Shown here: in pieces, positions 1-8,614 of the stretch | How positions within the stretch are numbered: the first letter of the stretch is position 1 | Layout of the letters: each line of letters begins with the position of its first letter | Origin: Acidobacteriaceae bacterium | Lineage (GTDB): Bacteria; Acidobacteriota; Terriglobia; Terriglobales; Acidobacteriaceae | DNA length: 64,000 nucleotides | NCBI GenBank assembly: GCA_003134815.1 | Contig: PLCO01000017.1 | Location: forward strand, 29,269 to 93,268 | Direction: 5' to 3' | The notes under the pieces: generated by a model | Seen by the model: the letters and a program-made list of their open reading frames with translations, nothing else | Told to the model about the DNA's origin: nothing | The model's database searches: none | Position numbers and translations under genes: made by a program

Positions 1-939
1 CTCGTAAGAGCGGAGGAAGTGCGAGGAGGCCGGCATGGACGAGCTGGCGTACATTGTCGGCGCCGGGGCAAACTCGGGCAGGGTTCCTGCGACGTAAAAG
101 TGCGGAGCATGGCCCAGCGCGAGCGAGTGAACCTGGCGGGTGGCGACCAATCCGCGGAGAACTTCACGAACCTTGCTGCGCGCGGTCAGGGGCGCAAGGA
201 ACATTTCCACTTCTTCCATGCTTGCGGCGATTACGGCCTGCAGGTAGATGGAGGCGAGCACCGAGATGGCGGTGACCTGTGACGTAGACGCGCCTTCCGC
301 GATGGCTTTTTGGTAGCGGACGCGCAGAAGCTGCCACTGCGGCGTTTTGCCGGCTGCGGACACAACCGGAATGATGCGCAGTTGCTGCCAGAGCTCGGTG
401 ATGGCGCGCAGAACGGCGGACTCGGAGACTTCGCGGCCGAGCGAATGCCGCAACTGAGTGATGGTGGCCTCGCCGGTTTCAAGTTGCTTGTAAGCCTGGA
501 TGGCCAGAGCCGAAACTTGCCGCGATCCGGTCAATTGAGGAATGCGGCGCCAGTCGCGATCGCCACGCAGTGCGTAAACGTAAGGCAGCACCCATGCCGC
601 AACCACGAAGTCGGGCCCCTCGCCCGGCTGGCCCAGAAGATTAAGGCGAACCGCAACGCCCTCAGACTCGAGGCGAACCAGCAGATCTTCGGCAATGGAA
701 ACCAGCTTGGCCGTGGGAGAAGATGTGTGCTCGCCGGCAACGGCTTCAACAAAGGTTGGTGCAGTGAATGAGGCGAATTGTCGCCTCGGCAAAAAGAGAC
801 ACAACCCCGTCTCCTCCAACCACGTACGGGCCTCATCAATCGTCAACTGCCCGCGTCCGTTCAGGCGCATCCTTTCGGAGCGCGATGCTTCCATCTGTTC
901 TGCTGTCAAAGAAAACCTCGCTTCCAGGTAGGCGATCAC
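1..939 (-). CDS. Winged-helix/AlkZ(YcaQ)-related DNA-binding-like protein, partial (runs off left edge)
   Basis: Not in the ORF track because it has no stop inside the window. The reverse complement reads open from GTG 939 (or ATG 894): MIAYLEARFSLTAEQMEASRSERMRLNGRGQLTIDEARTWLEETG...QVSALAIQAYKQLETGEATITQLRHSLGREVSESAVLRAITELWQQLRIIPV... Family call is tentative. Confidence 0.55.
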   Translation of the reverse strand, partial: MIAYLEARFSLTAEQMEASRSERMRLNGRGQLTIDEARTWLEETGLCLFLPRRQFASFTAPTFVEAVAGEHTSSPTAKLVSIAEDLLVRLESEGVAVRLNLLGQPGEGPDFVVAAWVLPYVYALRGDRDWRRIPQLTGSRQVSALAIQAYKQLETGEATITQLRHSLGREVSESAVLRAITELWQQLRIIPVVSAAGKTPQWQLLRVRYQKAIAEGASTSQVTAISVLASIYLQAVIAASMEEVEMFLAPLTARSKVREVLRGLVATRQVHSLALGHAPHFYVAGTLPEFAPAPTMYASSSMPASSHFLRSYE

Positions 940-950
940 GGCCAGAATCC

Positions 951-968
951 CGCGCTCCTAGGAGCGCG
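951..968. repeat. 18-bp perfect palindrome CGCGCTCCTAGGAGCGCG
   Basis: Read directly between mutL and the left-edge CDS. Confidence 0.8.
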
Positions 969-1010
969 TCCGGCCACCCTCCAAGCCGCCGAGGGGTCTC
1001 TTAAGGGACC

Positions 1011-3080
1011 CTAAATTCGGTGAAAGGCCCGCTGGATTTCCTTCCAAGAATACAGTAATGCGATTGGACGTCCATGCGGGCAGCTGGTTGGGTGACTGGT
1101 CTTCGCAAGCTCTAACAGCAACCATTCTATACGTTTTGGATCAAGAGCGGTATTGATCTTGATGGCAGAGTGGCAGGCAATGGAGGCGGCGATGCGCGAG
1201 CGGAGGCGGTCAAGTTCCTCATTCCGAAAGGGTTCACCGGAATCTGCGGTGCTCTGATCGATGACTTCAGCAAGCGTCCGATCCAGTTCTGCGCCTTCAA
1301 GGCCCACGGGGGCCGCTTTTACCGCAAGTGTTTGAGGGCCAAAGGGTTCCACCTCAAAACCGTTGTGTTCAAGCTCCTCAGCGATCCGGGCAAAGACGAC
1401 CATCTGTTCGGGCTTTAATTCCACAAGCATTGGCATCAGCAGTCGCTGGCGCTGGACGCGTTCCACCTGACGGTCGCGGAGGATCTTCTCAAAAAGCACC
1501 CGTTCGTGTGCAACGTGCTGATCGATGATCCACAAGCCGTCGTCGCCGGCGGCCAAAATGAAAGACTCGCGCAATTGCCCGAGCGGTTTGAGGGAGCCGA
1601 GGCGGTTGAGGGAGCTGGCAGACTGCTCAGCTTCCACCAGAGCCGCGGCTGCGGCGGAATCGTTGGCGTAAGCTGCTGCTCCGTTGTAGTTTGGTCTGCA
1701 ATCGCCGGCGGTTTGGGCGGCGTTTGGCGCGAAGAGGGCGTTGGCGGCAGCGCCCATGGCCTCAGGATCAAAGCTGCGGACAAAATTAGCCATGGGCTGG
1801 CCGTCGGGAAGGCCGCGGCCATCAACACTTCGCTCGCCAAATGGCAACGAGCCTGGAACGGGCAAAGGCAAACGCGGGGTCAGGTGGAACGATTCTGCAT
1901 CGGCGAGACCAGCCGGATCGGATTCCGGTGCACCGGGCAAGGGCGACGCCGCGGGCGGCATTAGCGACGGGCTGGCCGTGGGCTGCGAATCGAGAGCGGC
2001 AAGAAATCCGGCGGCAGGGCGAGATTGAATGAGCGCAGTGCGCAGGCTGTCGCGAACAAAGTCGTGGATGCGGCTCTGCTGGCGAAAGCGGACTTCAGTC
2101 TTGGCCGGGTGGACGTTCACGTCCACTTCCTCAGGCGGCATTTCAAGGAAGAGCAAAACCACGGGGAAGCTGGTCGGCGGGATTACGTTGCGATACGCCT
2201 CGGTGATGGCGTGCATCAGAAGTCGGTCGCGGATGAGCCGCTTGTTAATGAAGATGTAGATGGAGTTGCGGTTCAACTTTTGCAGTTCGGGCTTCGAGTA
2301 AAAGCCGGAGAGGCGCAGCGAGCCGGGATCGCGCAGAGGCTGCTCGGGATCTTTTTTCCAGGGAGGAGGCTCGGGCAGTCCACCACGCTCGAAGGGCGCC
2401 TCGGCGGCGACGGGAAGCAACTGGCTGAGCGTCTCCTTGCCAAAAACCTGGAAGATGCGCTCGGCGGTGCGGGCGACGGGAGGAGCGGTGAGGATGGTGT
2501 GGCTCGCGGAGAGAAGATCGAATTGATTTTCAGGATGGGCCAGCGCGTAGTGCGTCACCAGCGCGGTGACGTGGGCCAGCTCAGTGGATTCGGCGCGAAG
2601 AAATTTTCGCCGCGCGGGAGTGTTGAAGAAGAGATCGCTGACGGCGATGGTTGTGCCACGGGGCAGAGCCGCATCCTCAACGCGATGAATTTTGCCGCCG
2701 GCTACGTCAATGCGCGTACCCGCAGCTTCGTCTCCGGTTGCTGTCTCAAGCGTTACGCGCGCGACGGATGCGATCGAGGGCAGCGCCTCGCCGCGGAAGC
2801 CGAGGGTGGCAATCGAAAGCAGATCGTCCGCGGTACGCAGCTTCGACGTGGCGTGGCGCTCGAAGGCCAGCAGAGCGTCGTCGCGGTTCATGCCGTGGCC
2901 GTCGTCGGAGACGCGGATCAGCTTGCGCCCGCCGCCTTCCACCTCGACGCGAATGCGCGACGCTCCGGCGTCGAGAGCATTCTCAAGCAGCTCTTTAACG
3001 ACGGATGCGGGCCGATCGACCACCTCGCCGGCGGCAATCTGGTTGGCAACTTGATCGGAGAGGATACGGATCTGGCCCAT
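1011..3080 (-). CDS. mutL: DNA mismatch repair protein MutL
   Basis: MGQIRILSDQVANQIAAGEVVDRPASVVKELLENALDAGA (GHKL ATPase motifs), GFRGEALPSI, C-terminal ACHSAIKINTALD...CPHGRP. Confidence 0.97.
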   Translation of the reverse strand: MGQIRILSDQVANQIAAGEVVDRPASVVKELLENALDAGASRIRVEVEGGGRKLIRVSDDGHGMNRDDALLAFERHATSKLRTADDLLSIATLGFRGEALPSIASVARVTLETATGDEAAGTRIDVAGGKIHRVEDAALPRGTTIAVSDLFFNTPARRKFLRAESTELAHVTALVTHYALAHPENQFDLLSASHTILTAPPVARTAERIFQVFGKETLSQLLPVAAEAPFERGGLPEPPPWKKDPEQPLRDPGSLRLSGFYSKPELQKLNRNSIYIFINKRLIRDRLLMHAITEAYRNVIPPTSFPVVLLFLEMPPEEVDVNVHPAKTEVRFRQQSRIHDFVRDSLRTALIQSRPAAGFLAALDSQPTASPSLMPPAASPLPGAPESDPAGLADAESFHLTPRLPLPVPGSLPFGERSVDGRGLPDGQPMANFVRSFDPEAMGAAANALFAPNAAQTAGDCRPNYNGAAAYANDSAAAAALVEAEQSASSLNRLGSLKPLGQLRESFILAAGDDGLWIIDQHVAHERVLFEKILRDRQVERVQRQRLLMPMLVELKPEQMVVFARIAEELEHNGFEVEPFGPQTLAVKAAPVGLEGAELDRTLAEVIDQSTADSGEPFRNEELDRLRSRIAASIACHSAIKINTALDPKRIEWLLLELAKTSHPTSCPHGRPIALLYSWKEIQRAFHRI

Positions 3081-3150
3081 AAGAACTCAGGGTATCGCAA
3101 GTTGTTGAACCAGATCCGATGAATGGTCTGCGCAAAGTTCGCGCAGATTC

Positions 3151-4824
3151 CTAATTTGACGCCGGTGCGCCGGCCTTTACCGGCTTGTTCGCCGCAGCCG
3201 TTTTGACCCTACTGCGGGAACTCGGCGTTGTGCCCGGCTCCGCTGAAGGCGCCGGCCCTTCCAGCATGGAGGCCTTGCGAATTACCGCCTCGGGAGCGGT
3301 AGTGGAAAAGCCCGGGTTGTTCGTCAACTGGGCATCAAACCACTGCGGAGGCAAGTACCACCTTCCGTCGCCGGCCGCAGTCAGATAGTCGTAGATCAGC
3401 GGCATGTTCGAAGGCAGCCCGCCGTGGTCGCGTTCTGAGAGGGCGACATAGGCCTTCAACTCGCTGGCGATTTGGTCGTGGTTGGACGGGTCCTCGGCCT
3501 CCATCAAAGCGACGGCGTATTCCAGGTGAGCCGCAGGAATAGCGCCCCGGTCGGCGTCGAGACGAAGCGCGGTGGTCAGATGGTTGAGGGCGTCCTGGCG
3601 CTCGTTGGGAGTGCGCGCGGTGAGGCGTTCGAGCTTGGCCAGATAGAAGCTCGCGTAGGGATCGTCAGGCCGCTCCGCAACGGCGCCATCGAGATTCCTT
3701 TTGGCGACGGCAAATAGATCGTAATCCATGGCCAGGATCCCGTTATCGCGCTTGACGGAGGAGCTCATGGGCCCGAAGTCGGGACTATTGGAATTGAATC
3801 CGTTGCCCTTGACCCGCAACTCAATCTCTGCCTTCAGGTCGCCGCCAAAGAGCGAGTCCAGATGCGCCTGCCGCTCCTTGATGCGCGGAGCGCTGCCCAT
3901 AAAACCGAGCCCCATGCGCGAGTCCGCAGTGACGACTTGATTGAGCGAAGCAAAAAGGCGATTGATGTCGCGCGGGTCGTAGCCCTGTTCAATCATCAAA
4001 TTGATCGCCATGTCGTCGGCGTCGTCCTCTTCTTTCGAGGCCCAGAGGACCGGCTCGATCTGCGGATGAATGAAGTAGTGGCCGATTTCCATCCCCGTGG
4101 CCAGCCCGGCGCTGCCGCCGAGCAACCCACCAAGGCGCAGCGGAATCATGGCGCCGCCGAGTCCAGCGCCCATGACCATTGAGCCGACGTCGGTGATCAT
4201 CTTTTCCTTTTCGGCCTTCTCCTTGGCCAGCTCTCCGGCCACATGCTTGTCGCGGATGCGCAGGTAAGCTTGCCGCAATTCAACATGGGCAATTTCATGC
4301 GCCAGGATGTAGCTCAGCTCCGACTCGCTGTCGAGCATGGAAACCAGTCCAGTGGAGAGGTAGATGGTTCCCGTGGAGAGGGTGAGAGCTTTGGGGATGG
4401 GATCGTACAAGACGCGGAAGGTGTAAACGTTGGTCGAGTTCTTGGGAACGAGCCTTTGCCCGATGTGGTTGACGTAGCTTTGCACCACGGGATTGCTGTA
4501 GAGACGCTGCTGATCAAACGAGTCGCCGGCAGCGGCGTCCTGGGCCAATCCCTTGCTTGCGGTCAAGTTGATGCCATATGCAAGTTGCATGTCGTTGCGG
4601 CGCAGCGTGTCCCATTCCTGCTGAATGGCATCCTGCACCTCGGGCATCCCTTCGACCCGGGCGATCTTGTCCTTGTCGACGTTGCTGATGTCGTTCGGAT
4701 CCTGCGGCTTCTTGTTTTTCCCCGAAAGCGCGTTGGATATTTGGGACATCTGAGCCGAAGACGGCGGCGCTGTAACTCCGCAGACAAGCAGAGCACAAAA
4801 GGCGATGGCGAGAAGTCTTTTCAT
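3151..4824 (-). CDS. M48-family metalloprotease with C-terminal helical/TPR-like region, secreted
   Basis: Signal peptide MKRLLAIAFCALLVCG; HEIAH zinc motif (ILAHEIAHVELRQ); ORF start moved to the internal Met. Confidence 0.85.
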   Translation of the reverse strand: MKRLLAIAFCALLVCGVTAPPSSAQMSQISNALSGKNKKPQDPNDISNVDKDKIARVEGMPEVQDAIQQEWDTLRRNDMQLAYGINLTASKGLAQDAAAGDSFDQQRLYSNPVVQSYVNHIGQRLVPKNSTNVYTFRVLYDPIPKALTLSTGTIYLSTGLVSMLDSESELSYILAHEIAHVELRQAYLRIRDKHVAGELAKEKAEKEKMITDVGSMVMGAGLGGAMIPLRLGGLLGGSAGLATGMEIGHYFIHPQIEPVLWASKEEDDADDMAINLMIEQGYDPRDINRLFASLNQVVTADSRMGLGFMGSAPRIKERQAHLDSLFGGDLKAEIELRVKGNGFNSNSPDFGPMSSSVKRDNGILAMDYDLFAVAKRNLDGAVAERPDDPYASFYLAKLERLTARTPNERQDALNHLTTALRLDADRGAIPAAHLEYAVALMEAEDPSNHDQIASELKAYVALSERDHGGLPSNMPLIYDYLTAAGDGRWYLPPQWFDAQLTNNPGFSTTAPEAVIRKASMLEGPAPSAEPGTTPSSRSRVKTAAANKPVKAGAPASN

Positions 4825-5197
4825 AAGACTCTCCTTTTCCATGAATGCGGCGTCAGCGGAGAACGCCGTTGACCGTTTCTGGCTGGGGGGAGGCCCGGTA
4901 ATCCCGAGTATAGGCCTGAATTTCGTGCCGAGTCAACGATGCGCGGGGGCGGCGGAAAAGTCGCAAATCGCAGCAATTGATGCGGTGATTCGCGCCTTGC
5001 GGTAGATCAATATGCAAGGCAGCAGGGTTTTCGGAATCGCAGGCCTTTTCGAGCGCTCGATACCACATGCAGAGACGCCAGTTCGAAGTGTGACGCAAAG
5101 CACACAAGGCGAACGCCAGGCACGCGACAATAGTCATGCAGGGATTCGAGTTAGACCGGGCAAAGCGGCCGGGTTTGTCGGCCGGGAGAGACGATTC

Positions 5198-6184
5198 ATG
5201 AGCGATCTTGCAACCTTGGCTGAGGCCGGTGCCGTTGACCCGCTTGTCGGGCACCCGCCGGACTATCACGTGTTTCACAATTTCATTCAGCGCTGCAAGA
5301 ATCTTCCGGCAATCACGACGGCAGTAGTTTGGCCGCTGACCGAGGTGGCAATGGGCGGCGCGGTAGAAGCTGCGGCAGCGGGGCTGATTGAGCCCACGCT
5401 CATTGGACCTGAAAAGGCGATGAAGGCTTTGGCGGCAAAGATTGGCGCCAACATCAGCGCGTTCCCGATCGTGCAGGCCGAAACCGAGGCTCATGCCGCC
5501 GAAGCTGCCGTGGCCATGTGCCGAGCAGGTGATGCGCTTGCGCTGATGAAAGGCAGTCTGCACACAGACGAGTTGTTGAAGCCCGCCTTGCAGCGCGATA
5601 CCGGGCTGCGTACAGCGCGGCGCATTTCGCATGTGTTCATCATGGATACGCCGGCCTACGCGCGGACGCTGCTGATCACCGACGCGGCCATCAACATTAC
5701 GCCGGACCTTGAAGACAAGATTCACATTGTGCAGAATGCGATTGACCTGGCGATCGCGCTGGGAATTCCAGAGCCCAAAGTTGCGCTGCTTTCGGCGGTG
5801 GAGACGGTGAATCCGAAGATCCAGTCAACGCTGGACGCGGCGGCGCTATGCAAAATGGCCGATCGCGGCCAGATCACGGGCGGAATTCTCGACGGGCCGC
5901 TGGCATTCGATACCGCGGTGAGCGCAAAGGCGGCGCAGATCAAGAAACTGGTTTCGCCGGTCACGGGGCAGGCCGACATTCTGGTTGTGCCCGACCTTGA
6001 GAGCGGCAACATGCTGGCCAAGCAACTGGAATATTTAGGCGGAGCGCAACTGGCCGGTATCGTGCTGGGCGCGCGGGTGCCCACGATTCTTACCAGCCGC
6101 GCGGACTCGGCAGAGACGCGGCTGGTAAGCTGCGCCGTGGCCGTGCTGCTGCACTACGCGGCGCACCCGGCGATGAAGGTGTAG
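5198..6184 (+). CDS. Phosphate acetyl/butyryltransferase family protein
   Basis: MSDLATLAEAGAVDPLVGHPPDYHVFHNFIQRCKN...GILDGPLAFDTAVS...DILVVPDLESGNMLAKQLEYLGGAQLAGIVLGARVPTILTSRADSAETRLVSCAVAVLL. Confidence 0.88.
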   Translation: MSDLATLAEAGAVDPLVGHPPDYHVFHNFIQRCKNLPAITTAVVWPLTEVAMGGAVEAAAAGLIEPTLIGPEKAMKALAAKIGANISAFPIVQAETEAHAAEAAVAMCRAGDALALMKGSLHTDELLKPALQRDTGLRTARRISHVFIMDTPAYARTLLITDAAINITPDLEDKIHIVQNAIDLAIALGIPEPKVALLSAVETVNPKIQSTLDAAALCKMADRGQITGGILDGPLAFDTAVSAKAAQIKKLVSPVTGQADILVVPDLESGNMLAKQLEYLGGAQLAGIVLGARVPTILTSRADSAETRLVSCAVAVLLHYAAHPAMKV

Positions 6185-6456
6185 CTCTTTCAATCGAATC
6201 CTCAGAATTGAATGGCTGTCGCCCTCTCGCGCCTCGTGCGGCCTCGTGACGTTACTAAAGGCCAATGCCTCTTCGTAACGTTCATGCGGTTGATTTTCAT
6301 TTGACTTCTGCGCTCGCCGGGATCATATTGTTTGTCAAATTCCCCTCGGGGTCAAACATGGGCCGAGCATCGCTGGGCTCACTGCCAATGTCCTCGCCAT
6401 CGGACACCCTCCGAGCGCGTGTCCGGTGACCTTTCGCGTGAACGATACATCGCCGA

Positions 6457-7068
6457 ATGGAGACCCCCATGATCAGACCCCTCTTGCTCGCCCCGCATGG
6501 CGCGGGGCTTCGTCTTCACGCCATCAATCCCCGCTCTTCACCCAACACCGCGTGGTTGATTCCTCTCCTGTTCCTCGTCGCATTCGCCTTCGCGATAGCG
6601 TGTTCAGCGCAAACAGGCGTAACAGTTCACAACCATGGTCCCGCGCCCATGATCGATGGCTCGGTCCATCCGGAGCAGGTACCAGACGTTGTTGCGTATC
6701 GTTTGGTTCTGCTGGGACTGTCGCAGCCCGCAAATCCGACGGATGCCCAAACGCAACGTCACCTGGCGCAGTTCCGAGCAATCGGAATGAAGGACAACGA
6801 TAACACGATGTTGATCTCGATCCTGTCTCGCTTCAGAGACGACTATCGCAGCATGATCGAGACCTACAATGCGGCCGCGACAGCCGCCAATGCCAGCGGC
6901 CAGCGAGCGGACATCAACGGATTCCTGCTGGAGCGCGATCAATTCATCCAGTCGACTCACGACCAGCTAAAGGGCGCTTTGAGCCCCGTTGGATGGGGCC
7001 GTCTCGATGCCTATGTCCAGGGCAATAAGAAGCACATGAAAATCAGCGTCGCGGAGGCAAGCCGATGA
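6457..7068 (+). CDS. Hypothetical secreted protein
   Basis: Hydrophobic leader WLIPLLFLVAFAFAIACSAQ followed by a helical domain; overlaps the next ORF by 4 nt. Confidence 0.7.
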   Translation: METPMIRPLLLAPHGAGLRLHAINPRSSPNTAWLIPLLFLVAFAFAIACSAQTGVTVHNHGPAPMIDGSVHPEQVPDVVAYRLVLLGLSQPANPTDAQTQRHLAQFRAIGMKDNDNTMLISILSRFRDDYRSMIETYNAAATAANASGQRADINGFLLERDQFIQSTHDQLKGALSPVGWGRLDAYVQGNKKHMKISVAEASR

Positions 7069-7733
7069 AATCGAATTTGTGGCTCACGATTGCGGCCGTT
7101 GCCGTCGCCCTCCTGGCCTGCAAGGAGGCCTCGGCTCAAGGATGTTCCGTCAGCTACGATCCCAGCTTCAGCCTCTGGGAAGATGTTTCCGCGGACGCTA
7201 CCAACATCTATACGCAGGTCGGCATCGACGGATCGGGTACGATGACGGTGGAAGGCATGTGCGACCTTCCCTATATCACGCATACCGCGTACATCTGGAA
7301 CAGCGTCGGGAGTGTGGGTAATAGCTGGGTGCCTACGGGCGAATTCTGCCCGGATTGCTATGTTTCTACTGAGCAAGACGACATTGTCCCATATGATCCC
7401 GCCCAAAACTACACGTTCGACTATGAAGGGCAGATGTGGTGCAACATCGGCGGTGAGTTTTTTGATGTTTTCGGGTCGATCAAAATATCGACCACCTACG
7501 GACTCCTTCAAGGCATTATTAGCATTCCAGCAGGAAACGTCTGTGTATATGTACCGGCTTGTTCGAGCGGCACTCCTACTTGCGGCAATCCTACCGGTGA
7601 AGACTATGTCGGGGAAGGCGGAACCTGTTCTGCGTACTCGCGAGGGAGTTTCATAAGTGCCCTGGACGAGAACGGAAATAGAGAGTGCGCTGGAGTTTAT
7701 TTTCAAGCCACCGGACCGGGGCCGTGTAACTAG
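7065..7733 (+). CDS. Hypothetical secreted cysteine-containing protein
   Basis: Signal peptide MKSNLWLTIAAVAVALLACKEASAQ; multiple Cys; ATGA overlap with the upstream ORF. Confidence 0.7.
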   Translation: MKSNLWLTIAAVAVALLACKEASAQGCSVSYDPSFSLWEDVSADATNIYTQVGIDGSGTMTVEGMCDLPYITHTAYIWNSVGSVGNSWVPTGEFCPDCYVSTEQDDIVPYDPAQNYTFDYEGQMWCNIGGEFFDVFGSIKISTTYGLLQGIISIPAGNVCVYVPACSSGTPTCGNPTGEDYVGEGGTCSAYSRGSFISALDENGNRECAGVYFQATGPGPCN

Positions 7734-7757
7734 GATGATGAGAAAGGAAACCGGCGG

Positions 7758-7970
7758 ATGATTTGGCTGAAGAGCTTGCTAGGCGGCGTGCTTGCGGCGG
7801 TAGTGGGAGGCTGTCTATCCTTGGTGATGATTTTCATCAAATTGCGGCGTGAGACACTGTCACGCTCAATCGGAGTGGACGTTTCGCTCCTTCGTAATCC
7901 ATTAGTTATTGTTTTCCTGGTAGGACTGTTCGTGGTTGGGTTTGCGATCTCGTTTTTTCGGCTGAAATAA
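7758..7970 (+). CDS. Small two-TM membrane protein
   Basis: MIWLKSLLGGVLAAVVGGCLSLVMIFIKLRR...NPLVIVFLVGLFVVGFAISFFRLK. Confidence 0.6.
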   Translation: MIWLKSLLGGVLAAVVGGCLSLVMIFIKLRRETLSRSIGVDVSLLRNPLVIVFLVGLFVVGFAISFFRLK

Positions 7971-8067
7971 TTCGGCTGGGCCTGCCTTCCGTTGTTTCTG
8001 GGACAGAACGCGATTGGCACCGACGAATCGAGCGTGATGAGCTGCACGAGCAACCCGTAGAGGAGAG

Positions 8068-8355
8068 ATGGTGTCCTTCATCCCACAAAACGCGTCTGGC
8101 CCCGCGGCTGGGAGCATGGCATTGCTGAAAGCCGTTGCGGGTGGGTTAGTCAGCCTGCTTTTCGCTTGGATCGTGATTGTTTCCGCTGATCTCTGGAAGG
8201 CCAAGATCATCGCTGCCAAACATGGGGCAACTGGCCTCGGTGCAGTGTCAGGGGGATGGACACTGCTCATGCGATCGCCGGTAATCGTTCTGGTGCTCTC
8301 TGCCGCGTTTGGACTCGGATTCTTCTTCATCGCCCGGCTCGCAGGCCGACACTGA
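8068..8355 (+). CDS. Small two-TM membrane protein, apparent paralogue of the 7758-7970 product
   Basis: LLKAVAGGLVSLLFAWIVIVSADLWKAK...RSPVIVLVLSAAFGLGFFFIARLAG matches the layout of the preceding small ORF. Confidence 0.6.
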   Translation: MVSFIPQNASGPAAGSMALLKAVAGGLVSLLFAWIVIVSADLWKAKIIAAKHGATGLGAVSGGWTLLMRSPVIVLVLSAAFGLGFFFIARLAGRH

Positions 8356-8409
8356 GGCGAATTCCGAACGAACCGCTGCGCCACGGAGCCAAATCGGGAG
8401 CCTTCGCAT

Positions 8410-8535
8410 CGTGCTCGGCGCGCGCGCGCCGACGATTCTGACCAGCCGGGCGGACTCGGCAGAGACGCGGTTGGTGAGCTGCGCCGTGGCCGTGCTGCTG
8501 CACTATGCGGCACACCCGGCGGTGAAGGTGTAGCT
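8410..8535 (+). pseudogene. Duplicated 3' terminal fragment of the phosphotransacetylase gene
   Basis: VLGARAPTILTSRADSAETRLVSCAVAVLLHYAAHPAVKV* versus VLGARVPTILTSRADSAETRLVSCAVAVLLHYAAHPAMKV* at the end of 5198-6184; hand alignment gives about 11 mismatches in 126 nt. Confidence 0.9.
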
Positions 8536-8614
8536 GAAGCGGCAATCACTGCGGCGGTAAGGGCCACTATCATAAGGTTGGCCCATTTGGGTTCCTATTT
8601 GGCAGGAGGCCTTT

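Noticed and set aside
2025-3122. 365-aa plus-strand ORF opposite mutL
   Set aside because: Antisense shadow ORF of high-GC coding DNA; mutL on the other strand is unambiguous.
4853-5725. 290-aa minus-strand ORF across the phosphotransacetylase upstream region
   Set aside because: Largely antisense to the phosphotransacetylase; composition is not protein-like.
8309-8533. 74-aa ORF ending in the Pta tail as a functional small gene
   Set aside because: Its N-terminal half is out of frame with, and overlaps, the 8068-8355 ORF; the C-terminal half is clearly a gene-tail copy, so it was called a remnant.
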